Source of the DNA: Sphingomonadales bacterium
GTDB lineage: Bacteria > Pseudomonadota > Alphaproteobacteria > Sphingomonadales > Sphingomonadaceae
Reading direction: 5' to 3'
Length of the DNA stretch: 33,831 nucleotides
Assembly (NCBI GenBank): GCA_027486415.1
Contig: JAIXPC010000010.1
Coordinates: 1 to 33,831, forward strand
Numbering within the stretch: the stretch's first letter is position 1; the number at the start of each line of letters is the position of its first letter. Positions 1 through 9,463 of this stretch are shown one piece after another. The notes under the pieces were generated by a model, which had not been told where the DNA came from, ran no database searches, and saw only the letters and a program-made list of their open reading frames with translations. The position numbers and the translations under genes were made by a program.

Positions 1-3
1 GAA

Positions 4-207
4 ATGCCCAAGATGAAGACCAAGAGCGGGGTCAAGAAGCGCTTCAAGATCACCGCCACCGGCAAGGTGAAGCATGGCGTGGCCGGCAAGCGCCACCGCC
101 TGATCAGCCACAACGCCAAGTATATCCGCCAGAATCGCGGCACCGACGTGCTGGCGACCGCCGATACCGCCCGGGTGCACGCCTGGGCGCCGTACGGCCT
201 GAAGTAA
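4..207 (+). CDS. rpmI: 50S ribosomal protein L35
   Basis: This 67-residue, very basic protein begins [15 protein letters not shown] and carries the family hallmark KHRLISH-like segment ([12 protein letters not shown], about residues 30-41). Both are diagnostic of bacterial L35, a small component of the large ribosomal subunit. Length is normal for the family (about 65 residues). It lies 12 bases upstream of rplT, the usual partner in the infC-rpmI-rplT operon; infC would lie beyond the left edge. The start is four bases into the window, so its ribosome binding site is not visible. Confidence 0.98.
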   Translation: MPKMKTKSGVKKRFKITATGKVKHGVAGKRHRLISHNAKYIRQNRGTDVLATADTARVHAWAPYGLK

Positions 208-219
208 GGAGGCACACAG

Positions 220-585
220 ATGCGTATCAAACGTGGTGTGACCACCAAGGCCCGTCACAAGCGGATCCTGGACCAGGCCAAGGGCTATTACGGCCGTCGC
301 AAGAACACCATCCGCATTGCCAAGCAGGCGGTGGAGAAGGCCGGTCAGTACGCCTATCGCGACCGCAAGGTGAACAAGCGCAATTTCCGCGCCCTGTGGA
401 TCCAGCGCATCAACGCCGCCGTGCGCGAAGAAGGCCTGACCTATTCGCAGTTCATGAACGGCGTGAAGCTGGTTGGCCTCGAGCTCGACCGCAAGGTGAT
501 GGCCGACCTGGCCATGAACCAGCCGGAAGCGTTTACCGCCATCATCGGCCAGGTGAAGGCCGCTCTTGAGGCGAAGGCCGCGTAA
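220..585 (+). CDS. rplT: 50S ribosomal protein L20
   Basis: This is a 121-residue basic protein starting [17 protein letters not shown], with the conserved segments [17 protein letters not shown] and [14 protein letters not shown] typical of L20. L20 binds 23S rRNA early in large-subunit assembly and in several bacteria also represses its own operon. A strong Shine-Dalgarno sequence GGAGG (208-212) immediately follows the rpmI stop and is well spaced from this ATG, so the two genes are surely co-transcribed. It is followed by a GC-rich hairpin (612-645) before pheS. Confidence 0.98.
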   Translation: MRIKRGVTTKARHKRILDQAKGYYGRRKNTIRIAKQAVEKAGQYAYRDRKVNKRNFRALWIQRINAAVREEGLTYSQFMNGVKLVGLELDRKVMADLAMNQPEAFTAIIGQVKAALEAKAA

Positions 586-611
586 CCAAAACGCAGCCGA
601 ACAAGCAATCA

Positions 612-645
612 GGGGCGTGCGTCTTCACGGGCGCGCGCCCCTTTT
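612..645 (+). terminator. Hairpin plus short T-run between rplT and pheS (terminator or attenuator)
   Basis: The arms GGGGCGTGCG (612-621) and CGCGCGCCCC (632-641) pair along ten positions, with one T-G wobble, around a ten-base loop. TTTT (642-645) follows directly. It is a plausible intrinsic terminator that ends the ribosomal-protein transcript or reduces read-through into pheST. The T-run is short, so partial termination is more likely than complete stop. Confidence 0.6.
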
Positions 646-672
646 GCGTTTTCCATTCCAGCAGGCATTTTC

Positions 673-1755
673 ATGACCGACACCAGCCAGTTGCAGGCCG
701 ATATCCTGGCCCAGATCGATGTGGCCAGCGCACCCGATGCGCTGGAGGCGGTGCGCGTTGCCGCGATGGGCAAGCAGGGCAGCATCACCCTGCTGTTGAA
801 GACGCTGGGCGGCATGAGCCCCGAGGAGCGCGCCGTGAATGGCCCGGCCTTCAACGGCCTGCGCGAAACGGTGACGGCGGCGCTCAGTGCAAAGAAGGCC
901 GCGCTCGACGAAGCCGCGCTGAACGCCAAGCTCGCCGCCGAAACGCAGGACATGACCCTGCCCGTCGCCCTGCCCGCCACGGGCAGCGTGCACCCGGTCA
1001 GCCAGGTGATGGACGAACTGGCCGAGATCTTTGCCGACATGGGCTTTGCCGTCGCCAGCGGGCCGGAGATCGAGGACGACTGGCACAATTTCACCGCGCT
1101 CAACATTCCCGAAAGCCACCCGGCGCGGGCGATGCACGACACCTTCTATGTCGACGGCAAACCCGACGCCGAGACGAAATATGTGCTGCGGACCCACACG
1201 TCGCCGGTGCAGATCCGCACGATGATGGGCCAGAAACCGCCGATCCGCATCATCGCGCCGGGCCGCGTCTATCGCAGCGATTCCGATGCCACCCACACGC
1301 CGATGTTCCACCAGATCGAAGGCCTGGTGATCGACAAGGGCATCACGCTGGCGCACCTCAGGTGGACTTTGGAGACGTTCATCAAGGCGTTCTTCGAGGT
1401 CGATGACGTCGTGCTGCGCTTCCGCCCGTCCTACTTCCCGTTCACCGAGCCGTCGGTGGAAGTGGACGTGGGCTACTCATCGAAGACCAACAAGCCGGCC
1501 GGCGCCGGCCAGGCCGACAAGTGGCTGGAAGTGCTGGGTTCGGGCATGGTCCACCCGCGTGTGATCGCGGCCTGCGGGCTGGATCCCGATGAATGGCAGG
1601 GCTTTGCCTTCGGCACCGGGGTCGATCGCCTCGCCATGCTGAAATATGGCCTGACCGATCTGCGCGCCTTCTTTGATGGCGATATCAAGTGGCTGAAGCA
1701 CCACGGCTTCTCCGCCTTCGACCTGCCCTCCATTTCTGCCGGAGCCGTCTTGTGA
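673..1755 (+). CDS. pheS: Phenylalanine--tRNA ligase alpha subunit
   Basis: This is the catalytic alpha subunit of the (alpha-beta)2 class II synthetase that charges tRNA-Phe in the cytoplasm. The 360-residue length is normal. An N-terminal helical region (about 1-95) binds tRNA. The catalytic core follows, with [19 protein letters not shown] and the family signature [18 protein letters not shown], then the motif 2 region [20 protein letters not shown] and motif 3 near the C-terminus ([13 protein letters not shown]). The ATG is preceded by AGCAGG at a suitable distance. The TGA stop overlaps the GTG start of pheT (GTGA), which indicates translational coupling and equal subunit output. Confidence 0.98.
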   Translation: MTDTSQLQADILAQIDVASAPDALEAVRVAAMGKQGSITLLLKTLGGMSPEERAVNGPAFNGLRETVTAALSAKKAALDEAALNAKLAAETQDMTLPVALPATGSVHPVSQVMDELAEIFADMGFAVASGPEIEDDWHNFTALNIPESHPARAMHDTFYVDGKPDAETKYVLRTHTSPVQIRTMMGQKPPIRIIAPGRVYRSDSDATHTPMFHQIEGLVIDKGITLAHLRWTLETFIKAFFEVDDVVLRFRPSYFPFTEPSVEVDVGYSSKTNKPAGAGQADKWLEVLGSGMVHPRVIAACGLDPDEWQGFAFGTGVDRLAMLKYGLTDLRAFFDGDIKWLKHHGFSAFDLPSISAGAVL

Positions 1756-4115
1756 AGTTCTCCCTGTCCTGGCTGAAGGACCATCTCGACACCAACGCCA
1801 GCGTTGGCGAGATCGCCGACGCGCTGACCCGGTGCGGGCTGGAAGTGGAAGGCATCGAGAACCCGGCGGAAAGCCTGGGCGCCTTCACCATCGCCCATGT
1901 GCTGACCGCCGAGCGCCACCCGCAGGCCGACAAGTTGCAGGTGCTCAGCGTCGATACCGGCGATGGCACCCCAGTGCAGGTGGTGTGCGGCGCGCCCAAC
2001 GCCCGCGCGGGGATGAAGGGCGTGTTCGGCGCGCCCGGCACCTATGTTCCGGGTAGCGGCATCACGCTGAAGGTGGCGGCCATCCGCGGCGTCGAATCCA
2101 AAGGCATGATGTGCTCCATGCGCGAGCTGGAGCTTTCCGACGAGCATGACGGCATCATTGCCCTGCCCGACGATGCACCGGTGGGCTCACGCTATGTCGA
2201 TTGGGCCGGCCTCAACGATCCGGTGTTCGATATCGCCATCACGCCGAACCGGCAGGAATGCCTGGGCGTGCTCGGCATCGCGCGTGACCTCGCCGCCGCC
2301 GGCATCGGCACGCTGAAGCCGCGCCGCATCGCGCCGGTCGCCGGCAGCTTCCCGATGCCGCGCCCGATCACCATCGACGATGCCGAAGGCTGCCCCGCGT
2401 TCGCCGGCCGCATCGTGCGCGGCGTCAGCAATGACCCGTCGCCGGAATGGCTGCAGCAGCGGCTGCGCGCGGTGGGCCTGCGTCCGATTTCGGCGCTCGT
2501 CGACATCACCAATTTCCTGTCGATCGACAGCGGCCGCCCGCTGCACGTCTATGACGTCGCCAAGCTGAATGGCGGCCTCACCGCGCGCCGCGCCCGCGCC
2601 GGCGAGAGCGTGCTGGCGCTGAACGGCAAGACCTACGCGCTCGACGAGACGATGACGGTCATCGCCGACGACGCCGAGGTGCACGACATCGGCGGCATCA
2701 TGGGCGGTGAGCATTCGGGTTGTTCCGAAACCACCACCGAAGTGCTGATCGAGGCTGCCTATTTCACCCCGGAACGCATCGGCGCGACCGGGCGCAAGCT
2801 GGGCATCAACTCCGACGCCCGCGCCCGCTTCGAGCGCGGGGTGGACCCGCAGTTCGTGGTGCCCGGCCTTGAACTGGCGACGCAGATGGTGCTCGACCTG
2901 TGCGGCGGCGAAGCGTCGGAAATAGTGCTGGCCGGCGCACTCCCCGACACCAGCCGCAGCATTGCCTATCGCCCGTCTCGGGTGCTGGGGCTGGCCGGCC
3001 TTGACGTGGCGGAAGACGAGCAGGCGGACATTCTCACCCGCCTCGGTTTCGGCGTGACGCGCGGGCAGACGTGGCAGGTCAGCGTCCCGTCATGGCGGCG
3101 CGACGTCGATGGCGAGGCCGATCTGGTCGAGGAAGTCGTCCGAATCCACGGCCTCGACAAGGTGCCGGCGACGCCGCTTCCCCGCGCTGACGGCGTGGCC
3201 GCGCCGACCGCGACGCCGATGCAGCGCAGCGAGCGCCGCCTGCGCCGGGCGCTGGCCGCCCGCGGGCTGGACGAAGCCATCACCTGGAGCTTCCTGCCGC
3301 CCGCCCACGCCGAAGCGTTCGGTGGTTCGGCCTTCACTGTCGCCAACCCGATCTCCGCCGACATGGCCGCGATGCGCCCCAGCCTGCTGCCGGGTCTGCT
3401 GTCGGCAGCCGCCCGCAACATGGATCGCGGGGTCGCAGCCGTGCGGCTGTTCGAACTGGGCCAGCGCTATCTGGCCGATGCCGAGCGGCCGACCGCGGCA
3501 ATCCTGCTGGCGGGCGAGCTGCGCGGGCGGGACTGGCGCACGGGCGCTGCCGTGAAACCCGACGCCTATGACGCCAAGGCCGAGGCGCTGGCGGCTCTCG
3601 CCGCGCTGGGGGCACCGGTGCAACGCCTGGCCGTGGCCGCGCCGGCGGACGGCTGGTGGCATCCGGGCCGTGCGGGCCGGCTGGTGCTGGGCAAGGTGGC
3701 GCTCGCCGATTTCGGCATCGTCCACCCCCGCATTTCGGCACAATTCGACGTGAAGGGCCCGGTGGCCGCGGTGGAGATCTACCTCGACGCGCTGCCGCCG
3801 CGCAGCCGCAAGCGCGATGCGTGGGCGCCCAATCCGCTGCTGCCGCTGTCCCGCGACTTTGCCTTCGTGGTGCCGGAAACGCTGCCGGCCGACAGCCTGT
3901 TGCGGGCCGTCGCACAGGCCGACAAGGCGCTGATCGCCGGGGTGTCGCTGTTCGATCGCTACAGTGGCCCCGGCATTGCCGAAAACATGGTCAGCCTGGC
4001 CGTCGCCGTCACCCTGCAGCCCACCGCCGCGACCCTGACCGAAGCCGAGATCGAGGCGGTGAGCGCCAAGGTGGTGGCGGCCGCAGCCAAGCTGGGCGCG
4101 ACGCTGCGCGTTTAA
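1752..4115 (+). CDS. pheT: Phenylalanine--tRNA ligase beta subunit
   Basis: This 787-residue beta subunit is needed for tRNA-Phe recognition and editing. Domains in order: an N-terminal B1 start ([13 protein letters not shown]), an EMAPII-like OB fold at about 40-150 ([20 protein letters not shown]), the B3/B4 editing module at about 205-385 ([20 protein letters not shown] just before it), the B5 domain at about 400-475, a catalytic-like core, and a C-terminal FDX-ACB anticodon-binding domain (about 695-787, beginning near [15 protein letters not shown]). I place the start at the GTG overlapping the pheS stop. The in-frame ATG at 1689 would add 21 residues that merely read through pheS in another frame. 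Its TAA overlaps the stop of the convergent lipoprotein gene. Confidence 0.97.
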   Translation: MKFSLSWLKDHLDTNASVGEIADALTRCGLEVEGIENPAESLGAFTIAHVLTAERHPQADKLQVLSVDTGDGTPVQVVCGAPNARAGMKGVFGAPGTYVPGSGITLKVAAIRGVESKGMMCSMRELELSDEHDGIIALPDDAPVGSRYVDWAGLNDPVFDIAITPNRQECLGVLGIARDLAAAGIGTLKPRRIAPVAGSFPMPRPITIDDAEGCPAFAGRIVRGVSNDPSPEWLQQRLRAVGLRPISALVDITNFLSIDSGRPLHVYDVAKLNGGLTARRARAGESVLALNGKTYALDETMTVIADDAEVHDIGGIMGGEHSGCSETTTEVLIEAAYFTPERIGATGRKLGINSDARARFERGVDPQFVVPGLELATQMVLDLCGGEASEIVLAGALPDTSRSIAYRPSRVLGLAGLDVAEDEQADILTRLGFGVTRGQTWQVSVPSWRRDVDGEADLVEEVVRIHGLDKVPATPLPRADGVAAPTATPMQRSERRLRRALAARGLDEAITWSFLPPAHAEAFGGSAFTVANPISADMAAMRPSLLPGLLSAAARNMDRGVAAVRLFELGQRYLADAERPTAAILLAGELRGRDWRTGAAVKPDAYDAKAEALAALAALGAPVQRLAVAAPADGWWHPGRAGRLVLGKVALADFGIVHPRISAQFDVKGPVAAVEIYLDALPPRSRKRDAWAPNPLLPLSRDFAFVVPETLPADSLLRAVAQADKALIAGVSLFDRYSGPGIAENMVSLAVAVTLQPTAATLTEAEIEAVSAKVVAAAAKLGATLRV

Positions 4116-4798
4116 CGGCCAGTCCGCCCCGCCGGCACGTCCTGCGCGGTCACCGGCGACAGGCGGATTTCGACACGGCGGTTCTGGCTGCGGCCGGATT
4201 CGGTGTCGTTGGTCGCCACCGGCTGGCTGGCACCATAGCCGCGCGTCGCCATGCGGGCGCGCTGCACGCCGCGCAGCTGCAGATGATCGGCGACGGCGGC
4301 AGCGCGGCGTTCCGACAGCGGCTGGTTGATCGCATCGCCGCCGGTCGCGTCGGTGTGGCCGGTCACGTCGATGAAGGTCGACTGGTACTCGGCCAGCGTT
4401 TTCGCCACCTCGTCCAGCGCCGGGCGCATATCCGGCCGCACGATGGCCTGGTTGGTGTCGAATGCGATACCCGATGGCAGCTTGATGGCGATTTCGTCGC
4501 CCTTGCGCTCCACGTCGATGCCGGTGCCGGCCGTGCGCTGGCGCAATTCACGCTCCTGCTTGTCCATGTAACCGCCAACGGCGCCGCCGGCGATGGCACC
4601 GATGCCGGCCCCGATCAGCACTTCGGCGCGGTTGTTGCGGCCACCCAGGATAGCACCCAGCAGCGCGCCGGCACCGGCGCCAGCGGCCGCTATGCCGCCG
4701 GCGCGGGAAACGCGGCGTTCGCCGGTTTCGGGGTTGGTGACACAGCCGGCCAGCGCAACGGCGCTGGCGACAAGGCCGATGGTGAAGGTGCGTTTCAT
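4112..4798 (-). CDS. OmpA-family lipoprotein with glycine-zipper domain
   Basis: This is a 228-residue outer-membrane lipoprotein. Residues 1-19 form a lipoprotein signal ending in the lipobox LAGC (lipidated Cys19). A glycine-zipper segment follows (about 34-78, rich in GAGAGALLGAI and GAGIGAIAGGAVGG), then an OmpA C-terminal peptidoglycan-binding domain (about 95-215). The diaminopimelate-binding residues of the family are visible in TGHTDATG and NRRVEI. It probably tethers the outer membrane to the cell wall, like YiaD-type proteins. The start is fixed by the signal peptide and an upstream GGAGGA; longer in-frame starts give no sensible N-terminus. Its TAA shares bases with the pheT TAA, so the genes converge with no spacer. 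Confidence 0.93.
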   Translation of the reverse strand: MKRTFTIGLVASAVALAGCVTNPETGERRVSRAGGIAAAGAGAGALLGAILGGRNNRAEVLIGAGIGAIAGGAVGGYMDKQERELRQRTAGTGIDVERKGDEIAIKLPSGIAFDTNQAIVRPDMRPALDEVAKTLAEYQSTFIDVTGHTDATGGDAINQPLSERRAAAVADHLQLRGVQRARMATRGYGASQPVATNDTESGRSQNRRVEIRLSPVTAQDVPAGRTGR

Positions 4799-4939
4799 CA
4801 GGCTTCCTCCGTTGTTTTTCCAGGCCAGCATGGCATGCGGCGCGTGGCAGCAAGATGAACGGGCTTGGCGCTGGTGCGTTCCATCCCGTATGAAGCCCAT
4901 GAGCGGGCAGTCTGGCCCCGCGTTGCCTGTCGGGAGCAT

Positions 4940-6253
4940 ATGCCCCCCTTCCCCTGGCTCGATCTCGCGATCATCGCGGGGCTGATCCTGCTCAATGGCT
5001 TTTTCGCCATGTCGGAACTGGCGATCGTGTCGGCCCGGCGCCCCCGGATGCGCGGCCTGGCAGAGCGGGGATCAAAGGGCGCGCAGACGGCGCTGGCGCT
5101 GGCCGAGGACAGTGGTCGTTTCCTGTCGGGCGTGCAGATCGGCATCACGCTGGTCGGGATCATCAACGGCGCCTATTCGGGCGCAACGCTGGCGCGGCCG
5201 GTGGGCGATCGGCTGGCGCTGTGGCTGGGCCTGCCGGCGCACCTGTCGGAGGATATCGGCTTTGCCGTGGTGATCGCGCTGGCGACCTACCTGTCGCTGA
5301 TCGTTGGCGAACTGGTGCCAAAGCAGTTTGCGCTCAGATCACCCGAGGCCATTGCCGTGCGGGTGGCGCCAATCATGGCGGTGTTTGCGCGGGTGACGAC
5401 GCCGTTCGTCTGGGTGCTCGACCGGTCGAGCCATGCCGTGTTCCGCCTGCTGGGCCAGAGCCGCGATGCCGATCAGACGGTGACCGAGGAAGAACTGCGA
5501 TCGGTCGTTGCCGAAGCGGCCACGGCCGGCGTGATCGAGGCCGAGGAAAGCGACATGATCAGCGGCATCATGCGGCTGGCCGACCGCCGCGTGCGGGCGC
5601 TGATGACGCCGCGCGGCGAGGTGGAGTGGATCGATGCCGCTGCCCCCGAAGATGTCGTGCGGGCGCGGCTCGCGGCGACGCCGCACAGCCGCTTGCTTGT
5701 CGCCCGCGGCGGGGTGGACGATATCATCGGCGTGCTGCAGGCGCGCGACGTGGTGCAGGCGTTGATCGAAGGCCGCGGCATTGACCTGGCGGCACTGGCC
5801 CGCACGGCGCCGGTGCTGCCCGACGTGATCGACGCGGTGGACGCACTCGACACGCTGCGCGCCGCCGATATCCCGATGGCGCTGGTGCATGATGAATATG
5901 GCCATTTTGAAGGCATCGTGACGCCATCGGACGTGCTGGCCGCGATCGCCGGCGCGTTCCGCAGCGATGTCGACGATGCCAATGATCCGCCGGCGGTGGA
6001 GCGCGATGATGGCAGCTGGCTGATATCGGGCGCGCTGCCGGTGGATGAGCTGGCGCACCGGCTGGGCCTGACCCTGCCCGACGAGCGCGATTACGAGACG
6101 GCTGCCGGGCTGGCGCTCGACCGGCTGCGCCACCTGCCGCAGACCGGGGAATCGTTCCGGTTGGGCACGTGGCGGTTCGAGATCGTCGACATGGACGGAC
6201 GCAAGATCGACAAGTTGCTGGCCAGCCGAGTGACCGAAGGAGCCGGAGCATGA
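4940..6253 (+). CDS. CNNM/CBS-domain membrane protein (HlyC/CorC family)
   Basis: This 437-residue inner-membrane protein of the hemolysin C/CorC/CNNM family is often linked to magnesium or cobalt efflux. The CNNM membrane domain spans about 1-190, with helices at LDLAIIAGLILLNGFFAMSE and around IGFAVVIALATYLSLIVGE, and the family motif GELVPKQFALRSPE. Two CBS repeats lie at about 205-340 (LMTPRGEVEWID and MALVHDEYGHFEGIVTPSD are typical) and a CorC_HlyC C-terminal domain at about 350-430. The ATG at 4940 follows GGGAG directly and gives an N-terminus that enters the first helix. Its stop overlaps the next gene's start (ATGA), so they are probably co-translated. Transport substrate is inferred from family only. 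Confidence 0.93.
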   Translation: MPPFPWLDLAIIAGLILLNGFFAMSELAIVSARRPRMRGLAERGSKGAQTALALAEDSGRFLSGVQIGITLVGIINGAYSGATLARPVGDRLALWLGLPAHLSEDIGFAVVIALATYLSLIVGELVPKQFALRSPEAIAVRVAPIMAVFARVTTPFVWVLDRSSHAVFRLLGQSRDADQTVTEEELRSVVAEAATAGVIEAEESDMISGIMRLADRRVRALMTPRGEVEWIDAAAPEDVVRARLAATPHSRLLVARGGVDDIIGVLQARDVVQALIEGRGIDLAALARTAPVLPDVIDAVDALDTLRAADIPMALVHDEYGHFEGIVTPSDVLAAIAGAFRSDVDDANDPPAVERDDGSWLISGALPVDELAHRLGLTLPDERDYETAAGLALDRLRHLPQTGESFRLGTWRFEIVDMDGRKIDKLLASRVTEGAGA

Positions 6254-6621
6254 AGCGACTGTTGCTGGCGATGACGCCGCTTTTGCTGGCCGCCACCCCG
6301 CCGCAGCCGACGCGCGTGGCGATGACGGCGCAGGATTATCCCGAGGCCGCGCGAGAGGCCGGCGTGGAGGGCGATGTGGCCTTTGATCTGCTGATCGACG
6401 CCAAGGGCAAGATCACGGGCTGTGAGGTGACGGCGGGGGCCGATCTGCCGGCGGGGCTGGCCACCGGCACCTGCGCTGTTGCCGTGGCGCGCTGGCGCTT
6501 TGCGCCGGCCAGGGATGATGCGGGGACAAAGGTGGCCGGGCGCACGTCGCACGCCATCGCCTGGCGCATCGCGCGCCGCTGCCCGCCGCCCGACGGCAAG
6601 AAGGTGTGCGTGTTCCTTTAG
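6250..6621 (+). CDS. Small secreted TonB C-terminal-domain protein
   Basis: This is a 123-residue protein with a short hydrophobic N-terminus (MKRLLLAMTPLLLAA) that looks like a signal peptide, followed almost at once by a TonB C-terminal-like fold: YPEAAREAGVEGDVAFDLLI, then ITGCEVTAGADL and VARWRFAPARDD. It lacks the long proline-rich spacer of canonical TonB, so it is unlikely to span the periplasm as an energy transducer. It may act as a small periplasmic partner of envelope proteins. Four cysteines are visible in the predicted mature part. The ATG overlaps the CNNM stop, which implies translational coupling. It converges on the M28 peptidase gene with a three-base gap. Confidence 0.85.
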   Translation: MKRLLLAMTPLLLAATPPQPTRVAMTAQDYPEAAREAGVEGDVAFDLLIDAKGKITGCEVTAGADLPAGLATGTCAVAVARWRFAPARDDAGTKVAGRTSHAIAWRIARRCPPPDGKKVCVFL

Positions 6622-6624
6622 GCG

Positions 6625-8352
6625 TCAGCCCTGCTTCTTTTCGGTGCCCGCATAGGGCGGGATCGAAGCGGCCGGCGCGTCGAGGTTGACCCACAGCGCC
6701 ACCATGGCCGCCAAGGCGATGGCCGCGCCGCCAGCCAGCACCACCGGGCGTTTCGGGCCATCGGGCACCAGCGGCGCTATCAGGCTGAGCACCGGGATCA
6801 GCAGCGGCACGGTGGCAAAGGGCATGGGCGCACCGATGCCAAGGAAGGCGAAATGGAACAGCTCCGCCCCCAGCGCGAGGCCGGGAATGGCGACCGCGAC
6901 GGCCGGCAGCATCTGGCCCGCGCCACTGGCACCGGGCCGCGCGGCGATGACGGCGGCGATGGCGCCGAGCAGCGCCGGCCAGGCAAACACCGGGCCGGCA
7001 CCCGGCAACAGGATCTGGGCGGCGAGCGCGGCGACGAAGCTCAACTTCACCCAAGTCAACCAGCGATCCCACAACGTGCCAGCCGGTGCCACGGTGAGGA
7101 ACAGCAGCACGGCGGCGATGGAAAGGCCGGCGACCAGCTCCAGCCGGGGCAGGGCCGCCAGCCGGTCATAATATTCGCCGCCGACACTGCCTGACAGCAG
7201 GTTCAGACCGAACATCAGCAGGCCAGCGGTGATGAGCAAGAGCAGCGCCTGACCGAACGCCAGCAGTGATCCGCCGATGCTCCATTCGCCGCGGCGCCAG
7301 AAGGCCGCCAATGTCAGCAAAAGCGCTGTCACGGCCAGCAGCACCCAGCCGGTGGCGACATCATAGACGATAACGCCGGCAAACGGCGCCGATGCGAAGA
7401 TGGCGTTGGGCGCCCGCGCCGGCAGCGTGGCCGACGTCACCAGATCGCGGGTGATGGCCAGCGCACTGTCACCCAGGTGCTGCACGGCGCCCTGATCGAG
7501 CCGGTCGGGCGTCATCAACGGGCTGTGATAGCCCCAGGCCTCCCCGATGAAGGCGAAGTTGAGGCCGGCCAGCCCGCGATCCTTGCCGGGCGTGAAATCG
7601 GTGTCGTTGGGCAGGTTTTCATAAAGGGTGACGGCCAGGCTGCTGGCCGAGGCGTCGGGCGCGACCGCGGCGAGACGACGGACGAGATCGCCGTTGCCCG
7701 GCCCGGTCTGGAACATCATCGCCCGCCCGCCGCCGCCGCGGGCTTCGAGGTTGATCAGCACGCCGATCCTGTCGGCAATGGGGTCGGCCGCAGCGCCCGG
7801 CGCCAGAATGGCGCGTGCACCGACCAGGCCAAGTTCCTCGGCGTCGGTGAGCAACAGCGCCAGATCGCGCTGCTGCGTGGCCGCAGGAATGGCGCGGGCG
7901 ATTTCCAGCGCGGCAGCGACCCCGGCGATATCGTCGGCCGCGCCCGGCGATGCCCACACCGAATCATGGTGCGCCATCAGGGCGATAGCAGGCAGCGCAC
8001 GATCCCGGCCTGGCCTCACGGCGACAAGGCTGATGGCTGGCGCCGCCGGGTTGCCGCCCCATCTGGCCAGGCGTTGTGCCGGCCGTTCCGGCAGCGGGGT
8101 GACGACGCGGCGGGTTTCAAAGCCGAGGCTGGCGAGCCGACGTTCCAGATTGGCGACTCCGGCGAGGTTGGCAGCACTGCCGGTGGGGTGCGGCTGGCTG
8201 GCGAGCAGGCGCACATCGGCCATGGCGCGGCCGGCGCTGAACTGGTCGGCCGGGGCGCTGGCCGGCAGCGGCGCAGGTGCCTGCAGGCTCCACCAGCCGA
8301 GCAGCAGGCCGCTGATCAGGGTGACAAGGAACAGCGGCCAGCGATTGGGCAA
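6625..8352 (-). CDS. Membrane-anchored M28-family metallopeptidase
   Basis: This is an M28 zinc aminopeptidase-type domain followed by a large membrane region. Counted from the TTG start (575 residues), there is an N-terminal helix (RWPLFLVTLISGLLLGWWSL). The peptidase domain (about 45-300) keeps all expected metal and catalytic residues: His129 in AHHDS, Asp140/141 in GAADDIAG, Glu172/173 in TDAEELGL, Glu203 in INLEARG and His276 in GYHSPLMTPD. About seven to eight further helices fill the C-terminal half, as in ER/vacuole-type M28 proteins. I chose TTG at 8350-8352 because it follows the upstream phosphotransferase stop by one base; ATG at 8433 or 8454 would overlap that gene by 80-100 bases. 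The start is uncertain, the family call is firm. Confidence 0.88.
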   Translation of the reverse strand: MPNRWPLFLVTLISGLLLGWWSLQAPAPLPASAPADQFSAGRAMADVRLLASQPHPTGSAANLAGVANLERRLASLGFETRRVVTPLPERPAQRLARWGGNPAAPAISLVAVRPGRDRALPAIALMAHHDSVWASPGAADDIAGVAAALEIARAIPAATQQRDLALLLTDAEELGLVGARAILAPGAAADPIADRIGVLINLEARGGGGRAMMFQTGPGNGDLVRRLAAVAPDASASSLAVTLYENLPNDTDFTPGKDRGLAGLNFAFIGEAWGYHSPLMTPDRLDQGAVQHLGDSALAITRDLVTSATLPARAPNAIFASAPFAGVIVYDVATGWVLLAVTALLLTLAAFWRRGEWSIGGSLLAFGQALLLLITAGLLMFGLNLLSGSVGGEYYDRLAALPRLELVAGLSIAAVLLFLTVAPAGTLWDRWLTWVKLSFVAALAAQILLPGAGPVFAWPALLGAIAAVIAARPGASGAGQMLPAVAVAIPGLALGAELFHFAFLGIGAPMPFATVPLLIPVLSLIAPLVPDGPKRPVVLAGGAAIALAAMVALWVNLDAPAASIPPYAGTEKKQG

Positions 8353-8353
8353 C

Positions 8354-9424
8354 TCAACGCGCCCCCAGCTTCTGGGCCTGATCCCAGGCAAGGTCGGCGA
8401 GCGCCTCAAAGCCTTCGGCGCTTTTCTTGGCATGGGCGCTGGTGGCGGTGCCACGGATCACGCGGCCCTTGATGCCGTGGATGATCCCGGCCAGCCGGAA
8501 CATGTTGTAGGCGACATAGAAATCGATGTCGGGGATGCCGTCGCGCCCGGTGCGGCGGCAATAGGCGTCGATATACTCCTGCTCCGAAGGCAGGCCCATG
8601 GATTCGAGATCGTTGCCCACCAGCCCGGTCGTCGTCGACGGTGGCATCCGGTACATCATCAGGTGATAGGAGAAATCGGCGAGCGGGTGGCCGAGCGTCG
8701 ACAGCTCCCAGTCGAGCACGGCCAGCACCTTGGGCTCGGTCGGGTGGAAGATCATGTTGTCACAGCGATAATCGCCGTGGACGATGCTGGTCTCGTCACC
8801 CGCCGGGATGTTGGCTGGCAGCCATTCGACCAGTTTGTCCATCGCCGGATAGCGGCCGGCGTCCACGTCTTCCAGATATTGCTTCGACCAGCGCCCGATC
8901 TGGCGGGCGAAATAATTGCCGGGCTTGCCGAAATCGCCAAGGCCGGCGGCGACGGGATCGATCATGTGCAGATCAGCCATCGTCTTGTTCATGGCGTCGA
9001 AATAGGCGCGGCGTTCGGCCTTGGGCACATCGGGGAAGGTCGTGTCCCAGATCACCCGGCCATCGACGCAATCCATGATGTAGAACCAGGTGCCGATGAC
9101 ATCATTGTCCTGGCACAGGCCGAACGTGCGCGCGACCGGGAAGCCCTGCGCGTAAAGCGCGGTAATCACCTTGTATTCGCGGTCGACGGCGTGGGCGCTG
9201 GGCAGCAGCTGGCCCGGCGGCTTCCGGCGCAGCACATAATTCTGGCCGGGCGTGATCAGCTTGTAGGTCGGGTTGGACTGGCCGCCCTTGAACTGCTCGA
9301 TGGTCAGCGGGCCGGCATAGCCTTCGACATTCGCCTGCATCCATTCCGCCAGCCGGCCGGCATCGATTTCCTGACCGGGGCGCACCGCGCTGGTGCCCGA
9401 AAACTGCTGCTGACGGTCGCTCAT
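8354..9424 (-). CDS. Phosphotransferase family protein (ACAD10/11 kinase-like)
   Basis: This 356-residue aminoglycoside-phosphotransferase/choline-kinase fold protein is of the ACAD10/ACAD11 kind. The N-lobe has FKGGQSNPTYKL (glycine loop) and YVLRRKPPG with the probable ATP-binding lysine. The C-lobe has the catalytic loop VHGDYRCDNMIFH and the metal-binding VLDWELSTLGHPLADFSYH. Family members are thought to phosphorylate 4-hydroxy acyl chains or similar small molecules; resistance to antibiotics is not implied. A good Shine-Dalgarno (GGGGAGAGG) precedes the ATG. It lies 39 bases downstream of purD on the same strand and one base ahead of the M28 gene, so the three may form one transcript. 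The actual substrate cannot be told. Confidence 0.9.
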   Translation of the reverse strand: MSDRQQQFSGTSAVRPGQEIDAGRLAEWMQANVEGYAGPLTIEQFKGGQSNPTYKLITPGQNYVLRRKPPGQLLPSAHAVDREYKVITALYAQGFPVARTFGLCQDNDVIGTWFYIMDCVDGRVIWDTTFPDVPKAERRAYFDAMNKTMADLHMIDPVAAGLGDFGKPGNYFARQIGRWSKQYLEDVDAGRYPAMDKLVEWLPANIPAGDETSIVHGDYRCDNMIFHPTEPKVLAVLDWELSTLGHPLADFSYHLMMYRMPPSTTTGLVGNDLESMGLPSEQEYIDAYCRRTGRDGIPDIDFYVAYNMFRLAGIIHGIKGRVIRGTATSAHAKKSAEGFEALADLAWDQAQKLGAR

Positions 9425-9463
9425 GCGCCTCTCCCCATCTGGTCGGCGGCGGTGCGCGCCGGT

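Noticed and set aside
642-675. Phe-containing stretch before pheS that could recall a pheM-type leader peptide
   Set aside because: No start codon or ribosome binding site opens this frame within the spacer.
1689-1751. Longer pheT start at ATG 1689
   Set aside because: The extra 21 residues are pheS sequence read in another frame, while GTG at 1752 gives the standard beta-subunit N-terminus.
8354-9424. Phosphotransferase as an aminoglycoside-resistance gene
   Set aside because: The kinase motifs are those of ACAD10/11-like housekeeping proteins, and the position beside purD suggests metabolism, not resistance.
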